Position numbers and translations under genes: made by a program. Shown here one piece after another: positions 4,809-5,837 of a DNA stretch of 5,837 bases. The first letter of the stretch is position 1, and each line of letters opens with the position of its first letter. The DNA is from JAIEPT01 sp038217425 (GTDB taxonomy: Bacteria > Planctomycetota > Planctomycetia > Gemmatales > Gemmataceae): assembly GCA_038217425.1 (NCBI GenBank), contig JBBQPM010000301.1, forward strand, positions 1 through 5,837, in the 5' to 3' direction. A model generated the notes under the pieces. The model was given only the letters and a program-made list of their open reading frames with translations. It was not told the origin of the DNA and ran no database searches.

Positions 4809-5837
4809 ATGTATCGCCGCCGACGCCCGACGACCGACAAGATCGTGTTCAGCTTCGATTCGTTCCTGGACGTGGTCACCAATCTCATCGGCATCATCAT
4901 CCGCTTGATCCTGGTGGCGTGGGTCGGCGCTCGCTCGTACAGCAGCGCCATGAAGTGGATCGAGCCCCCCGAGCCATCCATTCCCGCACGGGTCGCGCCC
5001 AAGGCGCAAGACCATCCGCTCAGCGGCGAACTGGCCGTGCTCGAGGAGGATCTACGCACCGGCCAAGAACGCCTGGCCAAGGAAATCGCGCAGCTTGACC
5101 TGGAAGCGAAGACGGCCAAGGCGCTCCCCGGCCAACTCGCCAAGCTGAGCGAGGAAAAGATCGTGCTCACCCAGCGCGAGCAACAGCTGGCCGAGGAAGC
5201 GCGGGAATATCAGAAGAAGGGGCTCTACGTCGCGCTGCAGATCGACGACCTGAAGAAACGCGCCAGCGCCGTCGTCGGCGAGATCACGGCCCTGGAAAAC
5301 TTGCCCCCCAAACGCAAGGCGCTGCGGTACAAAACTCCCGTGAGCCGAGCGGTCAGCGATGCCGGCGAAGTCCACTTCGAGATCAAGGCCGGCCGAGTCG
5401 CCCTCGTCGATCTCCCCGGCTTCCTCCACGAAATCAAGGACAAGATGGACGGTTTCGCCAAGGATTTGCGCACGCAGTTCAAGATGACGTACGAAACTCG
5501 GCCCATCGGCTCCTTCCGCGTGCGTTACGAAATGGTGCGGATGAAGAACGCGACCGAGCAACTCGTCGACACCGAGAATCCGCTCGAGCAGAACACCGAC
5601 TATTTCGGCTGGTTCCTCTCCGAGGGCGAAGTCGTCCCCGTGGTCGCCCAACGCGGTGAAGTCTGGCAGAAGGCGCTCGATCCCAACTCGGACTTTCGCC
5701 AGATCGTCGATTCGCTCGACAGTTCGACGGTGGTGACGTTCTGGGTCTATCCCGACAGCTTCACCGGCTTCCGGGCGCTACGCGATTATCTGCACACCCG
5801 CGAGGTGGAAGTGGCGAGCTGGCCGCTCGCCGCCGAC
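4809..5837 (+). CDS. Single-pass TolR/MotB-like membrane protein with membrane Asp (3' end outside window)
   Basis: The frame is open for 343 codons to the window edge with no stop, so the C-terminus is missing. A strongly basic start (RRRR at 3-6) precedes one membrane helix (about 16-40) in the stretch FDSFLDVVTNLIGIIIRLIL. Asp21 in FLDVV aligns with the essential Asp of TolR and ExbD. The helix also carries Asp17, Asn25 and Arg32, which is unusual for a single-pass anchor. A Pro-rich spacer (52-70) leads to a coiled coil (about 72-165). After that comes a globular part with GEVHFEIKAGRVALVDL (187-203) and VTFWVYPDSFTGF (309-321), which resembles the RPDG domains of the preceding gene but has a much longer middle. 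There is no recognisable OmpA-like domain in the part seen. The basic N-terminus predicts that it stays in the cytoplasm and the rest lies outside the inner membrane. I infer that it is the ion-binding partner of the channel subunit encoded upstream; I recognise the family only as conserved planctomycete proteins of unknown function. Confidence 0.85.
   Translation, partial: MYRRRRPTTDKIVFSFDSFLDVVTNLIGIIIRLILVAWVGARSYSSAMKWIEPPEPSIPARVAPKAQDHPLSGELAVLEEDLRTGQERLAKEIAQLDLEAKTAKALPGQLAKLSEEKIVLTQREQQLAEEAREYQKKGLYVALQIDDLKKRASAVVGEITALENLPPKRKALRYKTPVSRAVSDAGEVHFEIKAGRVALVDLPGFLHEIKDKMDGFAKDLRTQFKMTYETRPIGSFRVRYEMVRMKNATEQLVDTENPLEQNTDYFGWFLSEGEVVPVVAQRGEVWQKALDPNSDFRQIVDSLDSSTVVTFWVYPDSFTGFRALRDYLHTREVEVASWPLAAD

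Noticed and set aside
875..5837. Zorya defence system
   Set aside because: The channel protein has a ZorA-like long tail, but the partners lack the OmpA-like domain of ZorB and no ZorC, ZorD or ZorE-like gene is visible here.

Overview
The window comes from a GC-rich bacterium, most likely a member of the Planctomycetota. That assignment rests on recalled family resemblance, not on a search. Two membrane-anchored proteins here, with openings VHVDTFPFLAVLL and DSFLDVVTNLIGIII, look like conserved uncharacterised proteins I associate with planctomycetes. The intergenic palindromes of the 'agccacagagagcacagagg' kind are also common in such genomes.

Layout. Positions 26-571 (minus strand) hold a complete pyrE, orotate phosphoribosyltransferase. 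A divergent intergenic region follows (572-874). It contains a nearly perfect 30-bp inverted repeat at 742-838. Three plus-strand genes then run to the window end. The first (875-2377) is a MotA/TolQ/ExbB-type channel subunit with four membrane helices and a tail of about 275 residues, which contains a regular 11-11-7 coiled-coil repeat. The second (from 2387, 9 nt downstream) is a single-pass protein with a coiled coil, a globular domain with an RPDG motif and a long Gly/Pro/Gln-rich region. Its frame is broken by one TAG at 4043-4045 but stays open to 4648, and the continuation encodes a second RPDG domain. The third (4809 to beyond 5837) is another single-pass protein with a coiled coil and a third, more divergent, RPDG-like domain. 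It is cut by the window edge. An eroded second copy of the palindrome lies at 4673-4765, between the second and third genes.

How they may work together. One MotA/TolQ-like subunit plus two different TolR/MotB-like subunits is the composition of ion-driven motors such as AglRQS (gliding) and ExbB-ExbD1-ExbD2. In the membrane segment of the third protein, an Asp (D21, in FLDVV) lines up with the essential Asp of TolR/ExbD. In the second protein the aligned residue is Ala (PFLAVLL). This suggests an asymmetric pair in which only one partner carries the ion-binding carboxylate. The predicted topology puts the channel tail in the cytoplasm and the coiled coils, Gly/Pro/Gln linker and RPDG domains on the outer side of the membrane. 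The load or substrate of the motor cannot be read from this window. Nothing shows that pyrE is functionally linked.

The main oddity is the in-frame TAG in the second gene. It could be a real nonsense mutation, a read-through site or a sequence error. Low-complexity codon use and a homologous domain on its far side argue that the two halves were one reading frame.
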